Both the position numbers and the translations under genes were made by a program. 64,000 nucleotides of DNA from contig JAUKTV010000013.1 in NCBI GenBank assembly GCA_030549205.1, positions 744,001-808,000 on the forward strand, given 5' to 3'. Shown piece after piece: positions 12,466 to 25,200 of this stretch. This DNA comes from Apiosordaria backusii (Eukaryota > Ascomycota > Sordariomycetes > Sordariales > Lasiosphaeriaceae). A model generated the notes under the pieces. It was given only the letters and a program-made list of their open reading frames with translations, was not told where the DNA came from and ran no database searches. Each line of letters begins with the position of its first letter. The first letter of the stretch is position 1.

Positions 12466-13290
12466 TACCTTACTTCCTGGCTGAGATAAATGCACCAACC
12501 CAACATTTCCCGTTCTATGAACATACTGTTCTCATCGGACTCCGAGGTCTGGGCTGTGCGGTCCAGGTTGCCTTGGTCGTGTATTTCGTCGGCGGCTGGC
12601 TGATCATATTTAGCACTGCTGATGCGAGTCCGCAGCACCATAGCGCTAGATGAAGGCACCACACACCTTTCTGACGACAGACGGAAGAACAACTCGGTTT
12701 TCTTTTTCTCAAGCTCATCGAAGCTTCCGAAGATTGAGCGCAGTGACTTGGCTATTCCGTCTGCCAATGCATACCTAACCACTCCTGGCTTTTGGCGATT
12801 TTGCTAAGTGCTTATGTCAGTTTCCAGATGATTGGAGCTGTGAGGACAATCATCTTATACCTTTTTCTCTATCTTAAACTTTTATTTGGAAACCAGGGCG
12901 GCGCGGCAGGGAGCAGTACCGGTGCCGCCTTGTCAAGGTCGAGAAGTTGGCTTGCAGAAGACTTGTTGGTGAATTCGCTGGCGCCGGAAGTAGAGATCAT
13001 CTGAGCCATTTCCACTGTCGTTGGAGTCGATGCTGAGGTTGCGGCTGGACCCTTCACTGTGGCTTTGGCTGAATTCATCGCTGTCTCTGTGGCTGGCCTC
13101 GATGTTGCTGTCGATTTCAGCTCGGCCAGAAATACTTGTCACTTCTCATGGGTATCCGCAATCCTGTCAAATGCTGTAAACGTAGGCCTAATTTTGGCAA
13201 GCCTCGAAATATCCTTAGTGAGCTCCGACGAAGTTGTACCGTTCACAATCAAGTCCTGTCGTTAGCAGGCGCTTGGCTAGTCGTCGTACC
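12466..13290 (-). pseudogene. Degenerate coding trace, unknown protein
   Basis: On the minus strand two stretches read like real protein. The upstream one (about 13,290-12,870) begins near QDLIVNGTTSSELTKDISRL and runs to a Ser/Thr/Ala-rich tract, with one in-frame TGA that a C-to-T change could explain. The downstream one (about 12,780-12,466) contains YALADGIAKSLRSIFGSFDE followed by a Lys/Glu-rich helix and an acidic Ser/Asp tail, ending in a stop. An intron could join them. I do not recognise the family. There is no convincing start, so it may be a remnant. Confidence 0.3.
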
Positions 13291-14656
13291 AGAGCGAAAA
13301 TTGACCGTTAAGTCGCCCATACTGTCATATTTTGTTGCGTAAGCGAGTGGTTGACTTTGACTAGAAGCCATATACCGCAATGAAAAGAAATGCCTACTTT
13401 AGGCTTAGATGATTTTACCAAGGGGTTCGATTCATAAATCTCCTGGTTTAGTCTTATTGGCGTTGTTGTGATCAGTAGGTAGACCGAAGAAGCATAACGA
13501 AGGGACAAATTCTGAGGAAAGTATTCCTAGGCCATATACCAACGTTTCGAGTCTGAGGCTGATGTGTATAGTGGTGAAAGGGGTGAAAAAATAGCTCCCT
13601 TGCCTTTAAAGATGACATTTCCCCAGCTCACTCATCCAACTCTGAGTCAATTGCAGAGATGCCCTCGAAGTATTCGCGCCCAATAGACTTGCCATTAAAC
13701 TGGCTGTGTAGTCCATCATTGAGTCAATCCTCGGCTTAGGTAGTTAAATACCAAAACAAAGCCAAAAGAAAATACATCTTCTGCTGTGACAGATAGAGGT
13801 GTCTTGGCTTTATCCATGTATTGAGAGTGATGTCACAATGGTTAGATACAGCTAAGATGCGGTGCTATAGTGAGGTAGAAAGATGGTATGAAGTATCCTA
13901 CTTACTGTAGATCTGACAATAAAACTTGATAGCTTTTGATGCTTCTCGGATGCATCCGGTGGTAGCTGGTACGCTGCTCTCGCAATTGTCGCATCAATCG
14001 GCCATGAGATAAAGTTGTGTATTGCCACCTTTCGCGGTACAGAATGATGGATTCGCACAGAGCTAAACTACGAGTCCATTCCCGCCGTTACCGATGGCTC
14101 CATGGCGATAGCTTTGCGAAGGGATAGAGCGGATGAGATCCAAAGCCAAGGCTCTTCATATACACTTTCGTGAAGACCATGGGAATGATTACCTGGCAGC
14201 AATGAACAACCTCGGCTTTTAACTCTAGGTAAAAGCACTGGCAAGGAGCAGTCCAGTTGATGACGCCCTGCTTCCTTCCTTCCATCGAATATCAATTGAT
14301 GAGGCACTTGCTCCTTCCGCCTTTCCTTCTCTTCCCTGTGAGCTTACGTGCTATATTTCTATGGCCTTCTTTTCAGTGATCTCTGGGAAAATTCTGCTGT
14401 CTGTTGTTCTACCCCACCATCCAACACTTCAAGAGTTTGGGGTCTTTCTCTCGACCTTTGTCTTTCTTCGCAAGTTCAACGGTTACCATCATCTCTGCTC
14501 CTTGGCTTGTTGACGTTTCTTAGGTTTCTCGGCCCGCCCGCCCGTTGACTTCCCCTACCCTCTGCCACCCCATTTCCACCACGCCGCGCTCCCTCGCCCC
14601 CCTCTTGTTTCTTGATCTCATCCGAGCCTCTCCTCGATTGCACCATCACCACCACA

Positions 14657-14758
14657 ATGGCCTCCACCAATCAAAGCACAAGCTTGGACCTTTGTTCGGT
14701 CTGCCCTGGATTCGGCACCCGTAATGCCCTGGTTAGGCCCGATGACCTTCGCCGATAA
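14657..14758 (+). CDS. Short open frame after a CT-rich leader
   Basis: A pyrimidine-rich stretch of about 300 bases, like the leaders of strongly expressed fungal genes, ends at CCACAATGGCC, a good start context. The frame has 33 codons (MASTNQSTSLDLCSVCPGFG...). Splicing from a GTTAGG donor near 14,731 to a GCAG acceptor near 14,777 would extend it to 14,996. I recognise no family; it may be an upstream ORF or non-coding transcript. Confidence 0.2.
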   Translation: MASTNQSTSLDLCSVCPGFGTRNALVRPDDLRR

Positions 14759-16371
14759 GATTCAAACTTGCTTGCAGCATCTTGACCTCTCGTTTGTGAT
14801 CAGATACCGATTGGTACAACTTTCACTCATTCACCTCTTGTCACAATCAGAATTTGAACAGACACCCTCTAGCCTATTGCCGCTCTCATTCCTCGCAGGA
14901 ATTGATCCTGACGATCAGGCTTGTGACCACAACTCTCTTGTGAGTAAAAGAATGATAAAAGGCCAAGTCAATGATGGTCATGGAACTTTCGACTGATCTA
15001 GGTGGGACGATTATGAGACATTAGAGCCCAGAATGTGACTCAGCTGGATCCCCAGATTCCTCGGTGTGATGTTCAACCTTGGCAGCTGTTCTGAGACATT
15101 GACTGAGGGCCTGGAACAGCATGAGACCGACGTCTTAACCCCGAGGCAGGGAAAAGGGATGAAGATTTCAGATAGTGAGCCCATTCTTCGGGGATAGAAT
15201 TGAAGACATCGAGTCATCTGCCTCTTTCTTATCGATGGTTGTGATTTCGGAGGAATGTGACAAACAAATATAGAACGTCTACAACACACAAACTAGAGAA
15301 AAAAGTATCAGGCGAGGCCTCGGCAGGATCTTTCGAGCCGACTTTCCCAAGGCTGGATCATGGTAGCATCGTGCGTATCGCAAGATTGTCTTATTCTCGA
15401 TGAGGTGGAAAGTGGAGCTGGGGTTTGCGAGCAAGTGGGCCCTGTCGTCCAATTAAGGACGACATTGTGTTTGTGGAGATCCACTGGGCTAGCAGCCAAT
15501 CGAGGCTTCTGATTTCGGTCTTTGCGGGGAAGGACCCGTTGCTTGGCCGAAGAAGAAAGCTTGTCTCGATTCCCACGTTTTTGGGGAGCTTTTACCGATG
15601 ACAGGCGTCTTGTCAAAGTTTCACCCCCTGTTTTTGTTGGTGATGTTTACTTTGGTGCTTTGTTCCCCCCCGAATGGCCCGTGCTTCTCAGCCGCTCTGC
15701 AGGACCAACACAAACTGCTGATATTGTCATCCCTAGATATCTGTCGATCCAGCCCTCATCAGCATTCCAGACACGGTCACATGGAAAACCGACTGCCTGG
15801 AATTCTCTGTCTTACAATCAGCCCAGTTTCTGGACCCAACGGTCCGGTCCAGTTCATCCGCTCGCCCCGAATCCGGCAAGGGCTAGTCTCTCCAGCACCA
15901 GCTGAATCCACATCTCCGTGTCGTCTTTCCCCGTTTGGGACGACGTCACCCGAGCCCAGCCAACAGCAGCTCTCGGCTTGCGGCACAACTGCTATCGATT
16001 TTCTCTCGATAGTTCTGGCATGAAGCGCCGCAGTAAGTCTGAAATTATGGGCATTGGATTTATCGACCGTTTTTGCGCTGCATTCCACGGACATGTGCGG
16101 CGCTGGGAGGCGCTGACCCCACAAAGCCCAAGACACGCGAGGTGGCGCGCCCCAGACCCCTGACCTTGAATGTTGATGCAGTCGACACTATCGAATACTC
16201 CAATTTCCTCCTGCAGCTGTCACAGCGGACCTTTGATGGGGGTGGAAAGTCAACACAGATAAATGGGCAATGCCCCTTCCCTGTCGTCTTCCGTGATCTC
16301 GGACCTCCAGTGCCGCCCTCTTCACCACCGCACTGAATTGTCTGTCGTTTCCTCCGCAATACGATCTGGCA

Positions 16372-17984
16372 ATGTCTTCCACTCGCTCATCTTCTGGCCT
16401 TCGGGCTGCGTCCCTCTTTTGCCTTATTGCCGCCTCCCATGCCATTCCCCACGGCCAGGTCTTCAGACGCCAAGATACTTCTTCTACCCGCAATGGCTGC
16501 TTCATCAGTAACGTCAACGGACAGCGTCTCCTGTCAAGTGCCACTTACGCCAGTGATGCCATGACGGTCGAGAGCTGTGCAGCTTTTTGCTTCAGACACA
16601 AGTACTTCGCCCTTGAGTACGGTCGTGAATGCTACTGTGGAAACTCCTACTCGGCGGAGCCTGTCAGCAACGCTCAGTGTTCTTTTCCCTGCGCCGGCAA
16701 CCCGGCACAAAAGTGCGGCGCTGGTAACCGTGTCGACCTTTACACCAATGGCCTTTATGTTCCCCGTGCTCCTGCAACTCTCGACACACCTTACCTTGGT
16801 TGCTTCGTTGATGAAGGCCCTCGTGTCCTCCCCGACAACCTCCTTGGAGCCGATGACATGGCGGCTGAGAAGTGCGCGGCTCACTGTGCGAACTATTCCT
16901 ACTTTGGTGTCGAGTATGGGAGAGAGGTATGTCTATCATTTCACTTAGCTTATGATAGAGTCATGTACTTACTACTTTTCGGTAGTGCTGGTGTGGAAAC
17001 TCCCGGCCCAAGAACTCGGCCCCTGAAACTGAATGCTCATTCCCTTGCGCTGGAAATGATTCGCAACTCTGCGGTGCTGGTGGTCGGATCAATGTTTGGG
17101 GCTCACCTCTTCCTTCCCCTGAAACCGTTGGTGACTTCGAATACGCTGGTTGCTTTACCGATGCAGTTGGTCAACGTTCGCTTAGGGGCAAGACCACGTA
17201 CGACTCGGCCATGGCCCTGGAAAAATGCGCGGCTTCCTGCTCCGGTTATGATTATTTCGGCGTCTCGTTCAGGGAAGAATGCTATTGCGGAAATGTTCTG
17301 GAGCCAACGGCTGTGGAGGTTCCCCAAGCGGAGTGTGCGATGCGCTGTGCCGGTAACTACAGCCAAGTCTGCGGTGACGCCAACAGGTTGAACGTCTTCT
17401 CCAACGCCCAGTGCCTCCAGGAGCCGGAGAGCCCACTCAGTGTTGGTGGCTTCAACTATCAAGCTTGCTGGACCGACCAAGTTGGCGCCCGGTCCCTTGC
17501 CGATGTTGTGGAGCGTAGCGACAACATGACCGTTGAGGCATGCGCCGCCATCTGCGAGGACTTCAATTTCTTCGGTGTCGAGTTCGGCAGGGAATGCTTC
17601 TGTGGCAATGTGCTTGGTGGAGAGATTGCCCCTGAGAGCGACTGCACCTACCGTTGCGCTGGCGCTTCCAACCAGCTGTGCGGTGCCGTCGACCGGTTGA
17701 ACCTCTACGCTGCCGTTGTGCCTACCACCACAGAGGTTGTTGTGGCACCTACTCCTGTTCCCACGCTTCCTGCTGAGGACGATGAGGATGAAGAGCCTAC
17801 TCTCACCACTGAGACTCCCACTCCTACCCCCACCCTTCCCGCGGAGGATGAAGAGGATGACGAGCCTACTCCTGTTTCCACTGCCGTGGATGCCGATCCT
17901 ACTGACACCGATGTGGAGGATGAGCCTCCCGTTGAGACTGATGTGGAAGATGAGGAGGATGTTCCCACCCCAACTCCTGCCTAG
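16372..17984 (+). CDS. Secreted protein with four WSC domains
   Basis: Exons 16372-16926 and 16986-17984 encode 517 residues. A signal peptide (AASLFCLIAASHA) and a likely KEX2-type QVFRR site precede four successive WSC domains. Each starts with a GCF/ACW segment, contains CA..C...YFGVE(F/Y)GRECYCG-like cores, and ends with a CGA..R(V/I/L)(D/N) motif. They span about residues 40-128, 140-228, 242-330 and 350-446. WSC domains are Cys-rich putative carbohydrate-binding modules of cell-wall sensors and secreted enzymes. Here no transmembrane segment or catalytic domain follows. The C-terminus is a Pro/Thr-rich, strongly acidic tail (EDDEDEE, EDEEDDE), so the protein probably binds wall glucan or works outside the cell. 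The intron interrupts domain 2 at the conserved GRE|CWCG junction. Confidence 0.9.
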
Positions 17985-18277
17985 AGGAGCTGAAGGTAGC
18001 TGTGAAATAAGTTGCATTTTGCTAGCAGTCTCTTTGTTTGGATATGATGCGGGTATTAAGCGGTAACAAGGCTCATTTTATGCCATGGTCGCAATTGTCT
18101 GTATTTGCTCAAGTAACATAGCGATGTCATGCAAGCGACGAAGTTTATGTCACGCCTATGCATAATCAATTTGTTTGTCTTTAATTGATACGTCAGTTCA
18201 CTTGACTCACCTGTCTGTTAGTAAATTGATTGGTATGCCAGTCTACGGTACATGATTCAGCTCTGTTCATCATTACA

Positions 18278-18754
18278 TTAAATGGTATGCTTGCCGTGGT
18301 GATGATTCTTCTCACATTTACTTTGCCCATTGGGCAACCCGCGCCTTTGCAGTAGGCTTAAGAGTCTCGAGACCAAGCTGCTCAGCCACCGATGTTCTGG
18401 AAGTAGGGAACCAGGGGCCGCATTCCTGCGCCCACTCAGATGGTCAGGGATCCTGTCGTAGTAGTAGGGGGCGATGTAATCCTCGTCATCGCTGGACTTG
18501 TCGTCAGCAATCGAATCAAGTAGGTACTTCACCTTGCGAATCGTGAAAGGAGCCCGCCTTTCCTCCTGGTAGCTATCACCGACGACCAGCAAAGTTTGCC
18601 AGGGCTTATCGATAGCATTGCAGAATTTGAAGACATTGAGCCAGCGGCACTTGGTGCCTTGCCCGAACGATATGTGGAGCGCTCGCAAGTGCCAGCTCAA
18701 AACGACGTCCAGCTGCGACTTTTGGACGATTTGAGAGAGTAAACGAGGATGCAA
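18278..18754 (-). CDS. Hypothetical open frame beside inverted repeat
   Basis: A 158-codon frame containing an acidic DDKSSDDEDYIAPYYYDRIP segment and a basic, His-rich tail. It starts inside the left arm of the inverted repeat, and its opening residues derive from that arm. No family is recognised. It could be the end of a decayed element-encoded protein; function unassigned. Confidence 0.2.
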   Translation of the reverse strand: MHPRLLSQIVQKSQLDVVLSWHLRALHISFGQGTKCRWLNVFKFCNAIDKPWQTLLVVGDSYQEERRAPFTIRKVKYLLDSIADDKSSDDEDYIAPYYYDRIPDHLSGRRNAAPGSLLPEHRWLSSLVSRLLSLLQRRGLPNGQSKCEKNHHHGKHTI

Positions 18755-18846
18755 GCGCTTGGGAGCGAAGCAAGCCTAAGAAAAGGCCTCCCTCCTCCTC
18801 CTCCGCCAAGCGCTTGCGTCCTCGTTTACCTTACTCTCTCAAATCG
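18727..18846. repeat. Inverted repeat, ~36-bp arms
   Basis: Arms 18727-18762 and 18806-18846 match as reverse complements around the core CCAAGCGCTTGC and CCTCGTTTAC, with one substitution and a 3-4 base insertion. The 43-base loop is purine/pyrimidine skewed (CTCCTCCTCCTCC). It could form a hairpin or be the paired ends of a deleted element. Confidence 0.75.
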
Positions 18847-20305
18847 CCCACTGATCTTCGCCTATTTAAAGGAGTGCAAATATAGAACGTCTCCTATCGA
18901 GCGTTATATTAACGAATACCCTATTAACAATCGGAAGCAGCCTATCCTGGGACCTGTTTATATTGTGGGGAAAGTTTTTATAATTTATCCTATAAATGAG
19001 GAGAATATTAAGAAGTAGAAGGTTAAATAGGATAAGGCTTCCTACTCTACTGTAAAGCTCCTGACCAGGATCCTTAGAAATGTCTCCATTCACCCTCTTA
19101 CCCCCTTAGCCAGAGGTCATCGAAGCCATCCCTTCTGTTAATGAAGAATCAAATCCAAACAACCCCACAGGCACAGGAGGATCTATTTCAGCACAGAACC
19201 CTAGTCAACAAAGGTAACTAGATAAAAAGAACGCAGAGCTAATCATCAAGTACCTCACACGTTAAGAACCCAGGTATGTTCGTCTGGAGGAAAACAAGCC
19301 GCATCTAGCCTCAAAATACCTTAGTGTGGAGAGACATCTCCACTGGTCTTCAAGGCTTCAGCAAGTACGTGGAAGGGCACCAGCAGGCGCAAGATACCTA
19401 CCTAGAGAGCTTGCTCACAAATGGGAAGACGGATGCCCATGCTTCCCAGCATAGAGCGGTTCCTCGCCATGAAAGCTGGTCCATTACAACCAGAACGGAC
19501 AGAGATTTGCGGACAGGCGGGCGGAGCAGCACTTGCTGTTGATCTTGGACGACTTTGAAGGCTGGAGGCAGCAGTGAATGAGACCTAAGACGGAGAAAAT
19601 CTAATTGGCTGTGGGAAGAGAATACCTCAGATGAGTAAGACTGCAACACCAACAGCCTGTTTATTTAGGAGTAAGAAGGGTTTAATCTATTCCTTCGACC
19701 TTTTGTCCTCTGAGCCTCGAACCTGGACGGCCGCTATCTTTGATGACTCGTTTGCTCCTTTACCGTATTTACTTTGTATACGCTCTTTTTTCTTATTTAT
19801 CACGATTTCTACATGATGCGCAATGAAGATACAAGAGATGTAATTTAATGTGTATATAGCTTTTAATATCAACAAAATTGCTCAGCCGCTGTCTGACAGT
19901 GCAGTAAACCGCACGACCACTATATAGAGATGAGATGTTAATAGAGTGCAGTGCGCAAAACGATTCAAAGGCCTGCGCCTTTGATAAAGGAAAATAAATA
20001 GTAGGGTAGGTAGTACTTGAGGCAGGGGATCAAACCCCATTCCATCAAGACTGTTGGGTATCTGCAAGAGTACATGTGTGTAAAGATGACAGTGAATAGA
20101 GCGAAAGAAAAATGCGTTTTGCTGTCCTGTCCTGTCCCTCTTCTGACCCGGCCTAGGGAGTAGGATCCGCCATTAGGTAGTTCCCATATCCCACATATAT
20201 CCAGCTCGATGGGACAAATCTAAAAAGAAAGAAAACGCTGACGAGCGTATATGGCGGATATCCCATCCAAAATGTACAATAATCCTTCGAAGTCGGTCAA
20301 GGTTC

Positions 20306-22232
20306 CTAAAAATGCAAAGCCGGCCAGAGCATCGAATAATCTCCCGACATATCCCGTATTTCCGAGTCCACTGTCCCTGGTCTCTTGTGTTCCGCCCCGT
20401 CTTCCACATGCTGATGCTGGGCATGATATTCTTCCACCATCCGCTTCGGAGGAGGTTGCGCGCACGTAGTCCCATTCGTAGCCAAGTCTTCGATCCCATG
20501 CTTGTCCTTTTTGTGTTTCTTGAGGTTGTCGAGCCGGCTAAACGTCTTCGTACAGCCCACCACATCACACGACAACCGTAAACCCTTGTGCGTATTCTTG
20601 TGCTTCCGTAGGTACCCCTTCAAGTTCTCCCTGACACCTCGTGGCTTCCATTGACATTCGTCGCATATGAGATCCTCCGGCGCTGGCTCAAAAGGTGTTC
20701 GCTGATGAAGTGCCAAGGAGTGAGGGTCGTGCTCTGTTTGCGGAGACAGAGGATCGACGTGACTTGCATTTGCCCCTGGTGAACTGTAGACTGGAGTCAT
20801 TCCCGCCTGCATCGATTCATGACTGAGCGCTCGTGACATCGGATGGCCTGAAGATGGTGGCATTTGGAAGAACGGCGATGCGTGTCTACATGGCGATGTA
20901 GGCGTGGTGAGACCACTCGTAACGTCCCTAGTCATCATCCCGTCAATGGCAGCGATCGGCGACTGCATCTGAAAGCAGTTGCCTGGCCCCGACGTTGGAG
21001 GTGGTGGCCGAGATGTCTCTATCCCAAGCTTGTTGCCCCACCAGCCGTGGTTTAGGCTTTCGGTCGAGACAGGCGAGCGCAGATCAGTCGGTGTCAAGTC
21101 GGCTTGGTTTAACGTCATAGGTTCGTCTAAAACCATAGCTGATGGTGGTTGGCCAGGCAGTGGTGACGTCCCTCCGTTGAACGGCGGGTGTGTCGAAAAC
21201 ACATATTGCTGCTGTTGTGCCATGGTTGTAGGGACCTGGGCCGACGTTACACCAGGCTGAAATCCATTCAAGCTGGGGGTGAACAGGGTTGTCTGTGAGG
21301 TGTTCTGAGATATCGGCTTGGAGGAGCTGGTATCTAATGTAGATGAAGGCGCGATGGATGGAACGCTGGATGGAATGTTTCCAAGTTGGTCAGCACTGAA
21401 GCCTGGCCAAAACAGTCCATTACCATCGATCCCTGGAACACCTGCAGGTAGTAAAGGAGGCTTCTGGAGGTCAAAGGTCGTAGTGTTTCCGTGGTCATGC
21501 CCTGGATACCCGGTATGATGTTCAGAACATCTCCTTGTGAAAATGGTGCTTGGGGTTGATGACGCTGCGGTACTTGGCCGGCTGTCCATTGAATATTCCG
21601 TCTTGAAATGGGCATCCGGGGCAGGATTCTGTTTGCGGGCGTCTCTCTTCGTCAGAGTAGCAAAGCCCTTGATCTTCGAGCCTAGGCTGCGCTTCCTCCG
21701 AACATGTCCTTGCTCGTTGCCAAGTGATTGCTGTGACTTCATCGCGGCCCATTGTTCCCAGTCCTTATCGTTGGTGGGGAAGGTGTGCCAGTGGTTACAC
21801 TTGTCGCAGGTGAACTCGCCCGTCGAAACCTCTGGACAGGACAGGAGATGCTGGATGAGCTGGAGGGGCCCAGCGAAGGGTCTGTGACACCTCGTCATCG
21901 GACATGCATAACTCTGTCGTGGTTGATGAGAGGAATGCTCAACAAGTTCCCGAATGAACATGAGAACCATGCGTGCTACTGCGCCATTTTGGATTATTTT
22001 GTCCTCATATCTGGATAGTCAGTGTTAAGTCAGCCTGATGAGGACGTGGACGGCGAGAAGCAAAAGAGACAACCACTTACGGGCAAGTCGTCACACAGTG
22101 GTCCATCATCGTAGACTGCGTGTGAGGAGGGTGCATGGCATGGTGATGCTGGTGATGGTGGTGGCCGGCGTGGATAGCTGCCGTCGAGTAGAGTCCGTCA
22201 TGGTGCATCGCTCGATGTTGAAGATTCGACAT
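20306..22232 (-). CDS. C2H2 zinc-finger transcription regulator
   Basis: Two exons on the minus strand (22232-22081 and 22010-20306) give 618 residues. The first exon supplies a His-rich start (MSNLQHRAMHH, HHHHQHHH). An N-terminal Cys/His region (YACPMTRCHRPF...HLLSC and CDKCNHWH) resembles an atypical finger pair. The middle is long, Ser/Pro/Thr/Gln-rich and probably disordered. Two fingers lie near residues 498-556: CDEC...HKNTH and a classical CDVVGCTKTFSRLDNLKKHKKDKH-type unit. It should be a nuclear DNA-binding regulator; target genes cannot be inferred. The intron has GTAAGT and CAG ends and joins the frame exactly. I do not recognise a named orthologue. Confidence 0.85.
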
Positions 22233-25200
22233 GGGAGCAGGCGCAACGTGGCTGGCTCGCGGGGTGCATAGGCTGCATCACTGCATCGTGGAACCAGACC
22301 AGACTAGCGGGATCCCAGAGAGGAAAGGTAGAGGGACGTGTCTCGGCCTTTTAGGGGATCAGGAGCGCCTTGGGAACACGGACGAGGGGGGGAAAGGCAG
22401 TGTAAAGTCACACAGGGTACAACGCCGCGGGAGAAAGGGCCTTCTTGTTCTCCACGTTCTCCACGGACGGCTCCCGCTGTTCTGGATGCACACACCAGGC
22501 AGTACCAGACGCCGCTACAGATAGGCGCGGCAGTTGTGTTGACAGTGTTGCACCCGCCGTCAAGAGCGCGGGCAAAACCAGGTGCGCAGCGTACCACCAC
22601 TGGAGCAGCCCCAGGGTCAAGTCTGGCACTCTGCAACTCTGCGACTCTGCCACCTGCTGTCAAGTCGTCCCAACACAGAACCGAAACAGGACCAGTGGGT
22701 ATCGGGGCTGGCCGCTCAGGTAAACTAGCGGAATTGACGTCAATTCATCTAGATTGCCATGTAATCAATTGGTTGGATTTGACCCGGCCTTGGCGGATGA
22801 AAACCGGGAGGTACGTAGTTGTTGCGGGAAGGGCCCTGCTGTATGTATGTGGAGGCAAGTGGAAGCTGTATCGAGACTGTATTGAATGTGGAGAAAGGGG
22901 GGCCAGGGGGGCTTGAAGGTTGGAGTATACGTGCAGCTGCAATAACGGACTCGCAGCGAGTAAGAAAAGGGGCTGAGGGGTTGGTCGAAGACGGGAAATG
23001 TAAGCAAGCTCCAAGGGCATGGCCAAGCAGCAGGAAACTGGCCAAGAGAGTCGCAGATAAAAAACTGGCCCTCTTGCTGGGCCGCTGCTGGGCAAATGCC
23101 AAAATGTGATGTTGTGTGGGTGGTGTATGTAGGTGGAACAGGCGAGGAGGGATGAGGGCGGGGAGCTGGTGGACTCCTACTAGCGACTGGTTGGTGGACT
23201 TGGCATCGTCTCTGTATCGTGGAATAAAATGCGGCCTGGCTCCGATGGGAAGTGGGATATGGGGGTGATCAGACTCGGGTGTTTGACAGACGAAACGGTT
23301 GGACGGCGTTATTAAGTTGGTTGCTTCATGTTTAGATGACAAGAAGATGAATAGGCGGCTTTGCAATAAAGGACCGCGTTGTCCCCCCGTCGCTTTTTCT
23401 TGCGAGACCGAAACCTGCGCAGCTAACGGCGACTTGTGATTGATCAGATTGATTGCCGCGCCCGTGTATGGTGCGAGCTTGCGAGGGGTGTGCTAAGTCG
23501 AAGCTGGGTAGTGCTCGGCCAGAATAGCCGGGAGACGTGCCTGCCGATGCTGGATGGGGGCGCACCTGAACTGCAAATGTCAGGCAGCCGTTTCCTTGTC
23601 CAGGTGAGCACCTTCTAATAAAGCGGTTCCCACACTTTCAATTTCGAGAAGATGCAACAGAGCATCTCGTCCGGTCCACGGACCATCCAATGCACGACTT
23701 CCCCTTCCCTGACATCCCGAGTCTCCCGACCGACATGCAATGCGCTCGCTACATACGACATGACCTCAGCTGTGAGGACCCGACTGACAGCTTCGACGCT
23801 TCGTTGCTCCTCACTTATTCCCTCGCCATACCATACCCATGACCCGTCAAGGTTCTTGCAGGGGAGTAAGAGAGAAGATAGCGGGATCAGCTCTCGGCAG
23901 AAAAGGGTATTTGGTGGTTGAGAGCGTAGCGAGACGAGCGACTTTATGTAGGTGTGTACGGATAGAGCGTCCATACTACATGAGCAAATCTCGGAGCCAA
24001 CTTCTATTCCCCAGTCCCGCTCTCCAGGTCCAGCCAGCCAGCAGCAGCAGCACCCAACCCGCGCGCCCGCCCATTATCGCGATCACCAGATCCTCCCGAG
24101 TCAGCACCGAGCCCTTGGGAGGAGACCGACCACGATGACGACCTCCCCCTCCAACATCAAAAAGGCGGGCGTGGGACGAAAAGCAGCCAAGACAGAGCCA
24201 AGCCGTCGCTGTCGTGGGCCTATTTCCCAACTTGATTTTCTTTTGGTTCGCATTGCCAGTATGCGATGCAGCCCAGTCAGGTCGTCTTATCGGTCAACTA
24301 ACGCCCGCCTGCCCACCCCCAGCAGGAATTGCGACTGCGTCGATGCCAAAATTGGAAGCTGTGGACAGGCTAAAAAGGCGGGAAGGTGAACAGCGACACG
24401 GCCCAGGCTAAATTGAATTCTTTCTTCGCTAACAAGCAAACCGTTTCTTGGCAAGAAACATTTCCCCAGAGAAAAAAAGGGTGATGTAACCTACTCCAAC
24501 TCGTGTCATTATTTGCCGACAAATGGTGCCGCTTTCCGGGCTGGGATCTCGTTGTTCTTTGTGCCCGAGATGCCCGGCGATGTGTTGGACGGAGATCACG
24601 CGGCATCGAACATTTGCATCTGGAGCCATATATTTCTCTTGGGGCTTCCGTTGCTGTTTGTCATATTCTCCATCGGGTGTCGTCTCCGCGCTCTACAGTC
24701 TCTGTTAGCGACGGGTGTGGCTCACACTATTAGAATGCTTGTTTTGTGGGGGGATGAACTGGCGAGTGGTTTGCTCAACCTGAAAACTATTTGACGCAGC
24801 GTAAAGAAGCTGCCCACCACGATCCCTCACAGCCAAGACATGTGTCAAAGAATAACTATCTCTCTAGGAAGGTAAAAAGGGGACGATCCCTTTGCGGTAA
24901 GGATAGGTCCCAGCAAAGGAACGTCAACATGTGGCTATTCATTGAATGACGCCAACAGTCATATACATATTGCAACGGCAATAACGAGACTGCTTGGGAA
25001 TCATGTGTATGGTAAGCTTTACAAAGCTCCTTTGAGAGTTGGGGTCGTCTGAAGTTGTCTCGGCCCCTGTGCGTCAGGCCCGATCCGATGTCATGTGCAC
25101 ACACCTGCTTGGTTCTTCCATGTGGATCGAGAAGGTGGTGCTGGTGAGGCCTCTCATGATGATCAGCTACCAGTAGCCTCGAAGACAAGCATACGGGACA

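Larger units (their letters stand above)
11729..16371. other. Gene-poor region with degenerate traces
   Basis: Some 4.6 kb with no intact gene that I can support. It holds a possible tRNA-derived sequence (about 12,148-12,250), a degenerate minus-strand coding trace (12.5-13.3 kb), and a CT-rich leader followed by a short open frame (14.66 kb). The rest shows nothing recognisable. The last few hundred bases before 16,372 are probably the leader of the WSC gene. Confidence 0.5.
17985..20305. other. Intergenic with inverted repeat and coding remnants
   Basis: About 2.3 kb. It contains a minus-strand open frame (18278-18754), a hairpin-forming inverted repeat (18727-18846), and between 18.85 and 19.6 kb plus-strand stretches that read briefly like protein (for example EPRYVRLEENKPHLASKYLS) but are full of stops. 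This looks like a decayed mobile or coding element. The rest is the 3' side of the convergent C2H2 gene. Confidence 0.4.

Noticed and set aside
17705..17968. Ser/Val-rich minus-strand frame
   Set aside because: Antisense of the acidic Pro/Thr tail of the WSC protein.
22749..23366. 205-codon minus-strand open frame as a gene
   Set aside because: Low-complexity Pro/Ser/His sequence in the pyrimidine-rich leader of the C2H2 gene, without family features.
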